Positions 54,641 to 64,000 are shown, counted from the first letter of the stretch. The stretch is DNA of 64,000 bases from Novosphingobium subterraneum (GCF_000807925.1 NZ_JRVC01000005.1:62001-126000); one strand, 5' to 3'. The notes: generated from the letters alone by a model not told the origin. Numbers and translations are program-made.

Positions 54641-55528
54641 TCAGGCCTGACGGGCCCGCTTCACCATGTCCCAACTGTAGAGCGCGATTGCCGCCCAGAT
54701 CAACGCGAAGCAGGCGAGCCTTGTAGCGTCGAGCGCTTCGCCGAACACCGTCAGCCCGAGAATGAAGCTGAGCGTGGGTGACAGGAACTGGACGAAGCCC
54801 AAGGTCGAGAGCGGTAGGCTCCGCGCTGCCACGGCGAACAGCAGCAGCGGTATCGCCGTCGCCACTCCCGAAGCGATCAGCAGCGGGGTCTCATGCCCGC
54901 CCATCGCGAGGGCCGACCCCGCGGGTGAAACCGCGCCAAGCCAGACGATGACCAGCGCTGGCGCCACCAGCAGCACGGTCTCGATCGTCAGGCCAGGAAC
55001 CGCACCGACCGGCGCCTTCTTCCGCACGAAGCCATAGAACGCGAACGTGAACGCCAACGATAGCGCGACCGCCAGCGTATCCAGCGCGCCCCCGAGCAGC
55101 AGGGCTATTCCCGCACCAGCCAGCGCCACCGCCACCCATTGTACCCGGGTCAGCCGCTCGCCGAGGAAGACCGTGCCGAGAACGACGTTGATCAGCGGGT
55201 TGATATAGTAGCCAAGGCTAGTCGCCAGAACGTGCCCGCTGTTGATGGCGATCACGAAGATCAGCCAGTTCGATCCGATCAGCAGCGCGCTCAGCACAAG
55301 CAGGCCGAGCACATGGCCGCTGGTCAGCGCGGCCCTGACATCCGGCCATTGCTTGCGGAAGCTGATGATCACGAAGCACACCGGTACCGTGAACAGAACC
55401 CGCCAGCCCACCAGTTCGAGCGGGGGCACCGCGTGAAGCGCGCGGAAATAGAGCGGGAGCAGGCCCCACATCACATAAGCCGCCAGTGCTGATGCGAGTC
55501 CCCGGCGTAAGGTGCTGGATTCGTTCAT
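54641..55528 (-). CDS. rarD: EamA/RarD family transporter
   Basis: A 295-residue carrier with about 10 transmembrane helices. AAYVMWGLLPLYFRALHAVPPLELVGWRVLF and LGYYINPLINVVLGTVFLGERLTRVQWVAV are typical of RarD. Converges with pyrC, 4 nt apart. Substrate unknown. Confidence 0.88.
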   Translation of the reverse strand: MNESSTLRRGLASALAAYVMWGLLPLYFRALHAVPPLELVGWRVLFTVPVCFVIISFRKQWPDVRAALTSGHVLGLLVLSALLIGSNWLIFVIAINSGHVLATSLGYYINPLINVVLGTVFLGERLTRVQWVAVALAGAGIALLLGGALDTLAVALSLAFTFAFYGFVRKKAPVGAVPGLTIETVLLVAPALVIVWLGAVSPAGSALAMGGHETPLLIASGVATAIPLLLFAVAARSLPLSTLGFVQFLSPTLSFILGLTVFGEALDATRLACFALIWAAIALYSWDMVKRARQA

Positions 55529-55733
55529 GAGGCGTCCCTGCCAGCAATGTCGAACGGGGCCAACCCCGCTCTGGCCCTCGTTTCATCGGCAACGGCAATC
55601 GGTTCGCCGCAAAGTTCAAATCTGACGCCCCGGTTGCGATCTGTTCAGGTTGGCGGGCGTAAATCTTAACCAACGAAGCAACAGGACCAGACTCCGAACG
55701 GTGCGGGTCCTCGATCAAATGAGGAGAACGTCA

Positions 55734-56210
55734 ATGTTCAACCTGAAGAATACCGCCCTGGCCCTGGTTGCCGCATCAACCGTCGCTGCTGCCGTTCCGG
55801 CAAGCGCTGCAGTCCTTCCGCAGGCTCAGGCGAGCACCGCCGTTGCCGCCCAGTGGAATGAAGGCTGGAATGGCGAGAGCTGGGAACATGGCCGTCGCGA
55901 CCGCGACTGGCGCGGTGACCGCTATTACGGCCGTGGCTACGACCGCAACTATTACCGCGGTAACGACCGTCGCTATTATGGCGACCCCGTCTATCGCAAC
56001 ACCCGCGTCTGGCGCGGCAATGATGGCCGCTACTACTGCCGCCGCTCGAACGGCACGACTGGCCTCTTGATCGGTGGTGCAGCCGGCGCCCTGCTCGGCC
56101 GTGAAGTCGCCGGTGACTATGGCGACCGCACTCTCGGCGCGATCCTCGGCGCCGCCGGTGGCGCCCTGCTCGGCCGCGAGGTCGACCGTGGCGGCTCGCG
56201 TTGCCGCTAA
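55734..56210 (+). CDS. Glycine-zipper outer-membrane/periplasmic protein
   Basis: A 158-residue exported protein with signal peptide (ALALVAASTVAAAVPASAA). A Tyr/Arg/Asp-rich middle (RGDRYYGRGYDRNYYRGNDRRYYGD) leads to two glycine-zipper repeats (LLIGGAAGALLGREVAG and AILGAAGGALLGREVDR), as in 17-kDa surface antigens. GAGGAGAA precedes ATG 55734. Confidence 0.85.
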   Translation: MFNLKNTALALVAASTVAAAVPASAAVLPQAQASTAVAAQWNEGWNGESWEHGRRDRDWRGDRYYGRGYDRNYYRGNDRRYYGDPVYRNTRVWRGNDGRYYCRRSNGTTGLLIGGAAGALLGREVAGDYGDRTLGAILGAAGGALLGREVDRGGSRCR

Positions 56211-56263
56211 GTCAGGCCTCCTGAGTTATTGACCGTCCTTCGGGTCGCACTGAAAGGTCGGCG

Positions 56264-56300
56264 AGGGAGCGCTCCGCAGATGCGGGACGCTCCCTTTTTC
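56264..56300 (+). terminator. Rho-independent terminator
   Basis: GGGAGCG (56265-56271) and CGCTCCC (56288-56294) flank a 16-nt loop and are followed by TTTTTC. Confidence 0.75.
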
Positions 56301-56327
56301 TTAACCATGCCGCGCTAGTTCACCATC

Positions 56328-56546
56328 ATGCGCAGCCTTGGCCTCGTTCTTACACTGACTCTCGCTGCCTGCGGTTCTGCGCCTGTCGAGCAGGACAAGA
56401 CCCCGCTGGACCCGGTAATGACCGAGGCCCTCGAAGGACAGCTCATGGTCGATCCCGACCTCAGCCAGCAGAACATGCGCAATCTCGCGATCGTTCCCGG
56501 CGGTCCGATCGACCCGGCGCTCCCGCTCCCCGATCCGAAAAGCTGA
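56328..56546 (+). CDS. Small lipoprotein, function unknown
   Basis: A 72-residue protein with lipobox LAACG. The mature part is acidic and Pro-rich, ending GGPIDPALPLPDPKS. No family recognised. Confidence 0.65.
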   Translation: MRSLGLVLTLTLAACGSAPVEQDKTPLDPVMTEALEGQLMVDPDLSQQNMRNLAIVPGGPIDPALPLPDPKS

Positions 56547-56550
56547 ATGC

Positions 56551-57966
56551 CTATTCGCTGCGCAGGCCCACGCCGATGCTTGCGCGCGGTTGGTCCATCT
56601 CGCTCGAGGCGACCGGGTAGGCGCAATAGTCCGCCGCGTAATAGGCGCTCGGCCGGTGGTTGCCTGAAAGCCCGACACCGCCAAACGGCGCGGCAGACGA
56701 CGCACCATTGGTCGGCCTGTTCCAGTTGACCACGCCCGCTCTGATATTGGCCCAGAAGCGGTTGTAGTCCTGCGGGGTGCCGCCGATCAGCGAGGCAGAA
56801 AGACCGAACCGCGTGTTGTTCGCCTCGGCAATCGCCTCGTCGAAATCATCGACCTTCACCACCTGCAGGAGCGGGCCGAACAGTTCCACATCAGGCCGCT
56901 CGGCAATGCCGGTAACGTCGATGATCGCCGGGCTCAGGAACGGCAGTCCGTCCTGAAGCCGCACCATGTGCTTGATCGGCCGTCCGCCCGACGACAGCAG
57001 GTAGACGAAACTTTCGGTCAGCCCGTCAGCCGTACGGTTGTCGATCACCGGGCCCATGAAGGGCGCCGGCTCGTCGAACGGAGCGCCGACGATGATCCGG
57101 TCGGCCAGATGCTTCACCTGGCTCACCACCTCGTCGTACATCGAAGATTTGACGATCAGGCGCCGCCCGGCCGTGCAACGCTGCCCGGCGCTGGTGAACG
57201 CCGATTGCACGATCAGCGTGGCGGTATCCTCGATCTTGGGTGTATCCCACACCACGATCGGGTTGTTGCCGCCCATCTCCAGCGCCACGATCTTGCCGGG
57301 ATTCGAGGCCAGCTTGCGGTTGATCGCGATGCCGGCGTGGGCAGAGCCGGTGAACAGCACGCCGTCGATCCCGTCATGGGCGACCAGCGCCTGACCCTCG
57401 GCGGGGCCACCGATCAGCACCTGGACCACAGCCGCCGAGATGCCCGCCCGGTGGAAGCACTGCGCCAGCAGTTCACCTGTCGCCGGGGTCTTTTCCGAAG
57501 GCTTGAACACCACGGCATTGCCGGCAATCAGAGCCGGCACGATATGGCCGTTGGGCAGGTGGGCCGGGAAGTTGTATGGCCCGAGCACTGCCAGCACGCC
57601 ATGCGGCTTGTGGCGCAGCGCCGCCGTGCCTTGCAGCGCGCTATCCAGCTTGCGTTGCGACGTGCGGTCGGCATAGGCGCGGATCGAGATCTCGACCTTG
57701 TTGACGACACTTTCGACTTCAGTGCGCGCTTCCCACAGCGGCTTGCCTGTCTCGCGCGAGATCATTGTCGCCAGCTTGTCGGCGTCCTTGCGCACTTCGT
57801 TGGCGAAGCGGCGCACCAGCTCGATGCGCGTGGCAAGGGGCTGCGCTGCCCATGCCGGCCAGGCCCTGCGCGCACGCGCGACGACTTCTTCGACGTCGCC
57901 GATCTTGCCGCGCCACACTTCGGCGCCGGTTGCGGGTTCAAACGAAACGATTTCGGCAGCTGCCAC
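56551..57966 (-). CDS. astD: Succinylglutamate-semialdehyde dehydrogenase
   Basis: A 471-residue aldehyde dehydrogenase; LEMGGNNPIVVWD carries the general-base Glu and SAGQRCTAGRRL the nucleophile Cys. GPYNFPAHLPNGHIVPAL is the AstD-type loop. AstD is step four of arginine succinyltransferase catabolism, but no other ast gene is nearby. The start is GTG 57966; TTG 57990 is also possible. Confidence 0.88.
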   Translation of the reverse strand: MAAAEIVSFEPATGAEVWRGKIGDVEEVVARARRAWPAWAAQPLATRIELVRRFANEVRKDADKLATMISRETGKPLWEARTEVESVVNKVEISIRAYADRTSQRKLDSALQGTAALRHKPHGVLAVLGPYNFPAHLPNGHIVPALIAGNAVVFKPSEKTPATGELLAQCFHRAGISAAVVQVLIGGPAEGQALVAHDGIDGVLFTGSAHAGIAINRKLASNPGKIVALEMGGNNPIVVWDTPKIEDTATLIVQSAFTSAGQRCTAGRRLIVKSSMYDEVVSQVKHLADRIIVGAPFDEPAPFMGPVIDNRTADGLTESFVYLLSSGGRPIKHMVRLQDGLPFLSPAIIDVTGIAERPDVELFGPLLQVVKVDDFDEAIAEANNTRFGLSASLIGGTPQDYNRFWANIRAGVVNWNRPTNGASSAAPFGGVGLSGNHRPSAYYAADYCAYPVASSEMDQPRASIGVGLRSE

Positions 57967-58109
57967 GGATTTGCCTGCTCTTCTTTTCAATTCTTGCGCG
58001 AACGATGGGTCCCGATCCCGGGCGTACCGTAACGCAGCGTTGGTTACCGATTAAACAAAATTCATGGGCGGGACCACCCCTGCCTTTCGGATTTCAAACG
58101 GGGCGGAAT

Positions 58110-59516
58110 TCACGCGGCCGAATGACCCACAGGTTCCGGCCTTGCGCCCATTGCCTCGCCCATGCGCCGCACTGCATCGACTTTGGCGAACAGACCGCTC
58201 CAGTCGTCCTGTCCGGCAATCGGAGCCCAGATCGCCTCCACTTCATCGATCAGCATGGACTGCGGTGCTGCATCGGACCAGTACGGATGGCTACTGTCGG
58301 TCGCAACGTAAGGCGCCAACGATGCCTTCAGCGCCTGCTCCTCCTCGCTTGCCCCGAACGGTCCGCGCCCGCCGCGATGGGTGAAGAAGAACGCATCCGG
58401 TCCCAGTCCCCGGGTTGCCATCACCTTTTCGCACGCCCCGATCAGCGCCGTATCCTCTTCCAGCCCTCGCTGTTCCACACCCAGCCGCCACAGCCATCGC
58501 TTCGTCATGGCCTGCTGGTACAGCTCGGGATAGCGGTTGAGCGCCTCGATCAGCGGCGGCGCCTCTACCAGCGTGCGCAAGGCCACGGCCAACTGCCCGC
58601 AATTCCAGTGAATTGCCTCGGGCTGGCGGCCATAGGCATAAAGCCCCTGGTGATCGAAGTACGCCGCGGTGAAGCCAGGATCCCACTTCGGCAGCCAACG
58701 CCACGGCCCATAGTCGAAGCTTTCGCCCGTCACGTTCATGTTGTCGGAATTGAGCACGCCATGGACGAAGCCTGCCACCATGTAGCTCGCCGCCATGTCG
58801 GCCATGCGCTCGACAACCTGATTGAAGAACCGCACCGCCGGATGGGGCGCATCTGCGTGGCCCCCCGGAAAGTTCGCGAGGCAGTAGGTCACCAGTTGCG
58901 CCATCTCGTCTTCGAGCTCCAGCGCCGCCAGCCGCTGGAACGTGCCGATGCGGATGTGCCCATGGCTCAAGCGTACCAGCACTGCCGATCGCGTCGGCGA
59001 GGGTTCGTCCCCACGATACAGCGATTCGCCGGTCTCGATCACCGAAAGTGTGCGGCTAGTATTCACCCCCAGCGCCTCGAGCATCTCGGTCGCCAGAATC
59101 TCGCGCACTGCGCCTTTCAGCGTCAGCCGCCCATCGCCTGCGCGGCTCCACGGCGTCTGGCCGGAACCCTTAGTGCCCAGATCCATCTGCCGCCCGCCTG
59201 CGTCGAGCATCTGTGCAAAGGTAAACCCGCGCCCGTCGCCCAGGTCAGGGTTGTAAACCCGGAACTGATGCCCGTGATACCGTAGCGCCAGCGGTCCGGG
59301 CATGTTGTCGACCAAAGGCTCGAAACGCCCGAAATGTCGCACCCATTCCTGATCGGTCAGACGCGCCAAGCCGATCTCGGCTGCCGCCCGGTCATTGCGC
59401 CAGCGCAGTATGGTTTCGGGAAAGTCCGCCGCCTTCACCGGATCGCCGATCCAGTCGGCCAGAGCCATGATACGGGGTGAGGGGCGATAGATCGCGTCTT
59501 GCGGGAGCGCCTGCAT
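58110..59516 (-). CDS. selO: Protein adenylyltransferase SelO
   Basis: A 468-residue pseudokinase-fold AMPylase. LGTKGSGQTPWSRAGDGRLTLKGAVREIL and FVHGVLNSDNMNVTGESFDYGPW (catalytic Asp/Asn) are intact. In this family it AMPylates redox proteins. The C-terminal selenocysteine/Cys of eukaryotic forms is not present (GHSAA). Confidence 0.92.
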   Translation of the reverse strand: MQALPQDAIYRPSPRIMALADWIGDPVKAADFPETILRWRNDRAAAEIGLARLTDQEWVRHFGRFEPLVDNMPGPLALRYHGHQFRVYNPDLGDGRGFTFAQMLDAGGRQMDLGTKGSGQTPWSRAGDGRLTLKGAVREILATEMLEALGVNTSRTLSVIETGESLYRGDEPSPTRSAVLVRLSHGHIRIGTFQRLAALELEDEMAQLVTYCLANFPGGHADAPHPAVRFFNQVVERMADMAASYMVAGFVHGVLNSDNMNVTGESFDYGPWRWLPKWDPGFTAAYFDHQGLYAYGRQPEAIHWNCGQLAVALRTLVEAPPLIEALNRYPELYQQAMTKRWLWRLGVEQRGLEEDTALIGACEKVMATRGLGPDAFFFTHRGGRGPFGASEEEQALKASLAPYVATDSSHPYWSDAAPQSMLIDEVEAIWAPIAGQDDWSGLFAKVDAVRRMGEAMGARPEPVGHSAA

Positions 59517-59588
59517 CCGGCAATAGTGGGCATGACCAGGCCTGCCCGCAAGCAGGCACCCCCGATTTCACGCGGAATACCAGACGAA

Positions 59589-60443
59589 ATGGCCGAATAC
59601 GAAGATCGCTACTGGACCAGCAGCGACGGATTGCGCCTGCATTTTCGCTACTTCGACGGCGATTCCAGCAAACCCCCGGTAATCTGCCTGCCGGGATTGA
59701 CCCGTAACGCCCGCGATTTCGAAGATCTTGCTGCCCGCCTTGCCGGCACATGGCGGGTCCTCTGCCCGGAAATGCGCGGCCGCGGTGACAGTGATTACGC
59801 CAAGGACCCGATGACCTACACGCCTATGCACTATCTGCAGGACGTCGAGGCGCTGCTGGCGCAGGAAGGGATCGAGCGTTTCGTTTCCATCGGCACCTCG
59901 CTCGGTGGCTTGCTCACCATGCTGCTCGCGGCCGCCAACCCACAGCGCATCGCCGCCGCCGTGCTCAACGACGTCGGCCCCGAGGTCTCAGAGAAAGGCC
60001 TCGAACGCATCCGCGGCTATGTCGGTCAGGGGCGAAACTTCGAAACCTGGATGCACGCCGCCCGCGCGCTTCAGGAAAGCAGCGGCGATGTCTACCCCGA
60101 TTGGGACATCACCCAATGGCTCCGCTATGCCAAGCGCATCATGGTCCTGGGTACCGGCGGACGCATCGCCTTCGACTATGACATGAAGATTGCCGAGCCG
60201 TTCGAGGCTCCCGCCGGCGCGACCCCGCAAGTCGACATGTGGCCGCTGTTCGATGCACTCGCCACCCGTCCGCTGCTGATCTTGCGCGGCGAGAATTCCG
60301 ACATTCTCGAAGCGGCCACCGCACAAAAGATGGCCTCACGGCCCGGCGTCGAACTCGTCACTCTCCCGCGCACCGGCCATGCGCCAACACTCGATGAGCC
60401 GGAAAGCATCGCCGCGATCGGACGGCTGCTGGCCCGGGCATGA
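59589..60443 (+). CDS. Alpha/beta hydrolase
   Basis: A 284-residue alpha/beta fold hydrolase. PPVICLPGLTRNARDF forms the oxyanion loop, SIGTSLGG the Ser elbow and LPRTGHAPTLDEPE the catalytic His. It is coupled to the next glycosyltransferase by ATGA overlap. ATG 59589 is chosen at the fold start. Substrate unknown. Confidence 0.85.
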   Translation: MAEYEDRYWTSSDGLRLHFRYFDGDSSKPPVICLPGLTRNARDFEDLAARLAGTWRVLCPEMRGRGDSDYAKDPMTYTPMHYLQDVEALLAQEGIERFVSIGTSLGGLLTMLLAAANPQRIAAAVLNDVGPEVSEKGLERIRGYVGQGRNFETWMHAARALQESSGDVYPDWDITQWLRYAKRIMVLGTGGRIAFDYDMKIAEPFEAPAGATPQVDMWPLFDALATRPLLILRGENSDILEAATAQKMASRPGVELVTLPRTGHAPTLDEPESIAAIGRLLARA

Positions 60444-61609
60444 GCCGCCCACCGGTCAAGGGACCCCTGAAACTGCTCCACCTGCATTCGACGTTCGATG
60501 CAGGCGGCAAGGAACGGCGCGCCGTCGCGCTGATGAACCGCTGGGGGAAGGGGCAGAAAGATCAGCCGATCGAGCATCACATCGTCTCGGCTCAACCTGG
60601 CGCGATGGGCGCCAAGGCCCTGATCGACAAGAAGGTGTCCGCGTTTTTCCCGTTCGGCTTTCCGCCGCTTGCGGGAAAGCTTGGCGTTGGCCGCCTGCGC
60701 CAGCTCGCCCGCGCGATGCGGGGATTCGACCTCGTCCTCACCTACAACTGGGGCGCGATGGACGCGTGCATGGCCCATGCGGTCTTCGCGCCGACCATGG
60801 GCCTTCCTCCCCTGATCCACCATGAAGACGGCTTCAATGCCGACGAGGCCGATGGCCTCAAGACCAGCCGCAACTGGTACCGTCGCGTTGCGCTTGCCCG
60901 CGCCAGTGCGCTGATGGTCCCCTCGCGTCAGCTTGAGCACATTGCACTCACCGTCTGGCACCAGCCGCGCAGCCGGGTTCAGCGCATCGCCAACGGCATC
61001 GACACTGGTCTCTATGCCCGCAAGCCCAAGCCCGACCTGCTGCCTCGCGTGGTCAAGCGCCCCGGCGAGAAGTGGCTCGGCACGCTCGCCGGCCTGCGCG
61101 CGGTGAAGAACCTGCCGCGCATGGTCCGCGCGATGAAGGATCTGCCGCCCGAATGGCACCTTGTCATCCTCGGCGAAGGCCCGGAACGCGAGGCGATCAC
61201 AGCCGAGGCCATCCGCCTGGAGCTCGGCCACCGCGTTCACCTGCCCGGTCACGTCGCCGATCCGTCGCTCGCCGTCGGCCTGTTCGATCTCTTCGCGCTC
61301 TCGTCCGACAGCGAACAGGCACCGCTTTCGGTGATCGAGGCCATGGCCGCCGGGCTCGCCGTTGCCAGCCCGGCCGTGGGTGACGTCGCGGAAATGGTGG
61401 CGGAGCCAAACCGGCGCTTCATCGTGCCCGCCAACGATGAGGCTGCCTTCGCCGGCGCAATCGCCACGCTCGCTGGTGACGAACCGCTGCGCCGCGCCAT
61501 CGGCAAGGCCAATCGTGATCGCGCCCGCGCCGAATTCGATGAGTCCGTGATGGCGAACCTCTACGCGCAAGTCTACGCGCAGGCGCTGGGGACCAACCCG
61601 TTCCGCTGA
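60440..61609 (+). CDS. Glycosyltransferase family 4-like protein
   Basis: A 389-residue GT-B enzyme. LHLHSTFDAGGKERRAVALMNRW opens it, and SEQAPLSVIEAMAAGLAVASPAVGD is the EX7E nucleotide-sugar motif. Translationally coupled to the alpha/beta hydrolase. Acceptor unknown. Confidence 0.88.
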   Translation: MSRPPVKGPLKLLHLHSTFDAGGKERRAVALMNRWGKGQKDQPIEHHIVSAQPGAMGAKALIDKKVSAFFPFGFPPLAGKLGVGRLRQLARAMRGFDLVLTYNWGAMDACMAHAVFAPTMGLPPLIHHEDGFNADEADGLKTSRNWYRRVALARASALMVPSRQLEHIALTVWHQPRSRVQRIANGIDTGLYARKPKPDLLPRVVKRPGEKWLGTLAGLRAVKNLPRMVRAMKDLPPEWHLVILGEGPEREAITAEAIRLELGHRVHLPGHVADPSLAVGLFDLFALSSDSEQAPLSVIEAMAAGLAVASPAVGDVAEMVAEPNRRFIVPANDEAAFAGAIATLAGDEPLRRAIGKANRDRARAEFDESVMANLYAQVYAQALGTNPFR

Positions 61610-61748
61610 ACAGCCTTCAGCAAGCGTTCACGCTCGTCGCGGCAGGTGGGGCACGAGCAATCAATTCCGTTGAAAAGGCGGGCCCATCCGCTAAACACCG
61701 CGCCAGACACACGCTAGCAAACGTCAACCAATTCCCGAAAGCGCTGCC

Positions 61749-62507
61749 TTGGCTCTCCGTCCTGATAGTCCGCAATCCCGTTCCAACCAACTCGCCGAGC
61801 GTTCGGCCGGGCAGGGCGATGCCTTCCTGCGCGAAGTGGACGATGCCCTGCGCGAAGATCAGGTCTACACCGCGATCCAGAAGTACGGTAAGCCCGTCGG
61901 TGCGCTGATCGTGGCGGGCCTGCTCGGTCTGGGCGGCTATCTCTGGTATGAAAACCACAGCAACGCCAAGGCTGCCGAACAAGGCGAAGTGCTGACGAAG
62001 GCACTCGACAACCTGGAAGTGCGCAATCTCAAGGCTGCCACCGATGCGGTTGCCCCCCTCGCTGCCGAAGGGACTGACGGTTACCGCGCTACGGCGAAGA
62101 TGCTGGCGGCGGGAGTCCTGTCCGAACAGGGCAAGAACGCGGAAGCGGCCAAGGCTTTTGCCGCGATTGCCGCCGATGCCGACATTCCGCAGGCCTACCG
62201 TGATCTCGCCACGATCCGCGAAGTCTCGCTGACTTTCGACCAGCTCGGTCCTGACAAGGTGGTTGAGCGTCTGAAGCCGCTGGCCGTACCCGGCAATGCC
62301 TGGTTCGGCAGCGCGGGTGAACTCGTCGGCATGGCCTATGTCAAGCAGGGCAAGAACGACCTTGCCGGGGCGATGTTCGCGCAGATCGCCAAGGACAAGA
62401 CCGTGCCTGATACCCTGCGCCGCCGCACGCGCCAGATGGCCGGGTTGCTCGGGGTGGATGCCGTGGAGGATCCCGGCACCGCCACGATAGTGCAGAGCGC
62501 GCAATAA
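61749..62507 (+). CDS. yfgM: YfgM-like membrane protein with TPR_21 domain
   Basis: A 252-residue protein. FLREVDDALREDQVYTAIQKYG, one membrane helix (VGALIVAGLLGLGGYLWYE) and a periplasmic TPR-like region match YfgM, an ancillary partner of the SecYEG translocon. TTG 61749 is the likely start. bamB follows 18 nt later; yfgM-bamB-der is a common order, and der would lie beyond the window. Confidence 0.85.
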   Translation: MALRPDSPQSRSNQLAERSAGQGDAFLREVDDALREDQVYTAIQKYGKPVGALIVAGLLGLGGYLWYENHSNAKAAEQGEVLTKALDNLEVRNLKAATDAVAPLAAEGTDGYRATAKMLAAGVLSEQGKNAEAAKAFAAIAADADIPQAYRDLATIREVSLTFDQLGPDKVVERLKPLAVPGNAWFGSAGELVGMAYVKQGKNDLAGAMFAQIAKDKTVPDTLRRRTRQMAGLLGVDAVEDPGTATIVQSAQ

Positions 62508-62525
62508 GTTTTGAGGATGCATTCG

Positions 62526-63866
62526 ATGACGCCGAAACCCAATTTCCGCCGCGCTTCGCTGACCAGCGTGGTGGTTCTCGCGCTCGCTCTTGGCGGTTGC
62601 GGCGTCTTTAAGAAGGGCGTGAAGACCACGCCGACGGTCGGTTCGCGCCAGCCGATCCTCTCCAAGATCGATGCCGGCACCAAGGTCGATGATTCGATCT
62701 CGCTGATGACGGTCGTGCTTCCCGCTGCGGAAGTGAACACCGAGTTTGCGCAAGGCGGCGGCAACGCCTCGAAATCCTACGGCCACGCCGCCCTTGCGGA
62801 ATCGCCCTCGCGCGCCTTCAGCGTCTCGATCAAGGGCTCGAATGCCCGCCAGCGCCTCGCCGCATCGCCGGTCGTTGGCGGCGGCAAGCTCTTCGCGATG
62901 GATACGGACGGCACCGTCCATGCCTTTGACGCAAGCACCGGCGCCCGCGTGTGGGACACCTCGGTCCGCGCTGAAAAGCAGAACGCCGGCTCCACCTTCG
63001 GCGGTGGCGCATCCTATGATGACGGCAAGGTCTACGTCACCAACGGCGTGGGCGAGGTCGCCTCGCTTGATGCCAGCTCGGGCGAAATCAAGTGGCGTGT
63101 GAAGCCCGCTGGCCCGTTGCGCGGCTCGCCCACGGTCGCTTTCGGGCAGGTCATGGTGATGAGTCAGGATAACCAGCTCTTTGCCCTCAACGAAGCCGAT
63201 GGCGCCGTGCTGTGGAATGAAAGCGCTTCGGTAGGCCAGACCAACGTGTTCGGCGTTGCCTCGCCAGCAGCAGGGCAGGGCACCATTGTCGCCGGTTTCT
63301 CCTCGGGCGAGCTCGTCGCCTATCGCTATGAGAACGGTCGCCAGCTTTGGGCTGACGCTCTGGCTCGCACCTCGATCGCCACCTCGGTTTCGACCCTGAC
63401 CGACATCGACGCCGATCCGATCATCGAACGCGGCCGCGTCTATGCGCTGGGGCAGGGCGGACGCATGGCCGCCTATGAACTGGTCACCGGCCAGCGCATC
63501 TGGGAATTGAACCTCGCAGGCATCTCCACCCCCGCCATCGCCGGAGACTGGATCTTCGCGCTGACCGACGAAGCCAAGCTGCTGTGCATCGCCAAGTCGA
63601 GCGGCAAGGTCCGCTGGATGACGCAGCTCCAGCGCTACCGGAACGAAAAGAAGAAGAAGAACCAGATTCTCTGGACCGGCCCCGTTCTTGCCGGCAACCA
63701 GCTGTGGATCGCCAACTCGCGCGGTGAAGTCATGCGCGCCTCGGTAAATGACGGCACGGTAAGCGAATTCACCAAGGTCGGCTCCAGCGTCACCCTTGCG
63801 CCCATCGTCGCCAACCAGACGCTCTATATCCTCGATGATGGCGGCAAGATCACCGCGTTCCGCTGA
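62526..63866 (+). CDS. bamB: Outer membrane assembly lipoprotein BamB
   Basis: A 446-residue lipoprotein (lipobox LALGGC) with PQQ-like beta-propeller repeats such as LFAMDTDGTVHAFDASTGARVWD, VASLDASSGEIKWR, LFALNEADGAVLWN and VYALGQGGRMAAYELVTGQRIWE. BamB scaffolds the Bam complex. I chose ATG 62526 after GAGGA. yfgM precedes it. Confidence 0.95.
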   Translation: MTPKPNFRRASLTSVVVLALALGGCGVFKKGVKTTPTVGSRQPILSKIDAGTKVDDSISLMTVVLPAAEVNTEFAQGGGNASKSYGHAALAESPSRAFSVSIKGSNARQRLAASPVVGGGKLFAMDTDGTVHAFDASTGARVWDTSVRAEKQNAGSTFGGGASYDDGKVYVTNGVGEVASLDASSGEIKWRVKPAGPLRGSPTVAFGQVMVMSQDNQLFALNEADGAVLWNESASVGQTNVFGVASPAAGQGTIVAGFSSGELVAYRYENGRQLWADALARTSIATSVSTLTDIDADPIIERGRVYALGQGGRMAAYELVTGQRIWELNLAGISTPAIAGDWIFALTDEAKLLCIAKSSGKVRWMTQLQRYRNEKKKKNQILWTGPVLAGNQLWIANSRGEVMRASVNDGTVSEFTKVGSSVTLAPIVANQTLYILDDGGKITAFR

Positions 63867-63886
63867 GCGCGGCCTTGGGTCTGATG

Positions 63887-63958
63887 CTTCGACAAGCTCA
63901 GCATGAGCGGATTTGGTAGCGGCTCATCAAAGGGCCGCTCACCCTGAGCCTGTCGAAG
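63887..63958. repeat. REP-like inverted repeat after bamB
   Basis: The arms (63887-63910 and 63935-63958) match at 21 of 24 positions, starting CTTCGACA and ending with TGTCGAAG. This CTTCGACAAGCTCAG / CTGAGCCTGTCGAAG type of palindrome is a widespread intergenic repeat in proteobacteria. The 24-nt loop is not conserved in itself. It could act as a 3'-end structure. Confidence 0.7.
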
Positions 63959-64000
63959 GATGCCCGCGCAAGGTTGGTCATCACAACCATATCCTAACCC

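Noticed and set aside
60176..62921. Two long minus-strand frames over the glycosyltransferase, yfgM and bamB
   Set aside because: Antisense to genes with clear motifs, and no matching ribosome sites.

Overview
The window is high-GC, densely coded DNA of an alphaproteobacterium. The gene complement fits Sphingomonadales, probably a Novosphingobium-like aromatic degrader. The signs are two TonB-dependent receptors with the VTAQKR-type TonB box, a p-cresol methylhydroxylase operon, a Rieske oxygenase, an aa3-type cox/cta cluster and SURF1. Many operons use 1-8 nt stop/start overlaps with GTG or TTG starts. The genus is inferred from gene content; no rRNA is present. Apart from one tRNA-Gln there are no RNA genes, and I saw no insertion sequence, prophage or CRISPR array.

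Region 1 (1-12000) is accessory catabolic DNA. Two divergent HSL-type esterases flank a perfect 13-bp inverted repeat. A minus-strand operon follows: a small Tat-signal protein, a pchC-like cytochrome c, a pchF-like covalent flavoprotein and, after a 127-nt gap, an orphan Rieske oxygenase alpha subunit. It is read from a textbook sigma-54 promoter (5411-5426) and faces a XylR/DmpR-type activator gene, with candidate upstream activator dyads in between. This is a self-contained switch for oxidising 4-alkylphenols. Next is a TonB receptor - SDR - lipoprotein tyrosine phosphatase operon. It diverges from a TetR regulator across an array of four alternating half-sites.

Region 2 (12000-31200) is mostly housekeeping: tRNA-Gln, YghU-type GST, topoisomerase IB, surA and lptD (LPS export and outer membrane biogenesis), pepA-DUF2256-holC, ndk and a second TonB receptor. 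Then comes a purM-purN-MFS operon in which PurN carries a fused MmcQ/YjbR domain. A DUF2066-like protein, hdaA, cysE, a DUF2794 protein and two PaaI-type thioesterases follow.

Region 3 (31200-36600, minus) is a tightly overlapped operon: pyrE-pdxJ-acpS-lepB-perM-DUF3089-ruvX.

Region 4 (36700-48600, plus) holds the cytochrome c oxidase cluster coxB-coxA, ctaB-coxF-like-ctaG-coxC-DUF983-SURF1. It is followed by thrC, a methyltransferase, folB, a FolM-like SDR and moaA-moaD-moaE.

Region 5 (48500-64000) is mixed: small membrane and lipoproteins, rplU-rpmA, a GNAT, a Metal_hydrol-family protein with a divergent TetR, ygfZ, pyrC, rarD, a glycine-zipper protein, astD, selO, an alpha/beta hydrolase with a glycosyltransferase, and yfgM-bamB. 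The window ends in a REP-like inverted repeat.

The most interesting parts are the sigma-54-controlled methylhydroxylase operon with its unknown leading Tat protein, the operator arrays, and the PurN-YjbR fusion.
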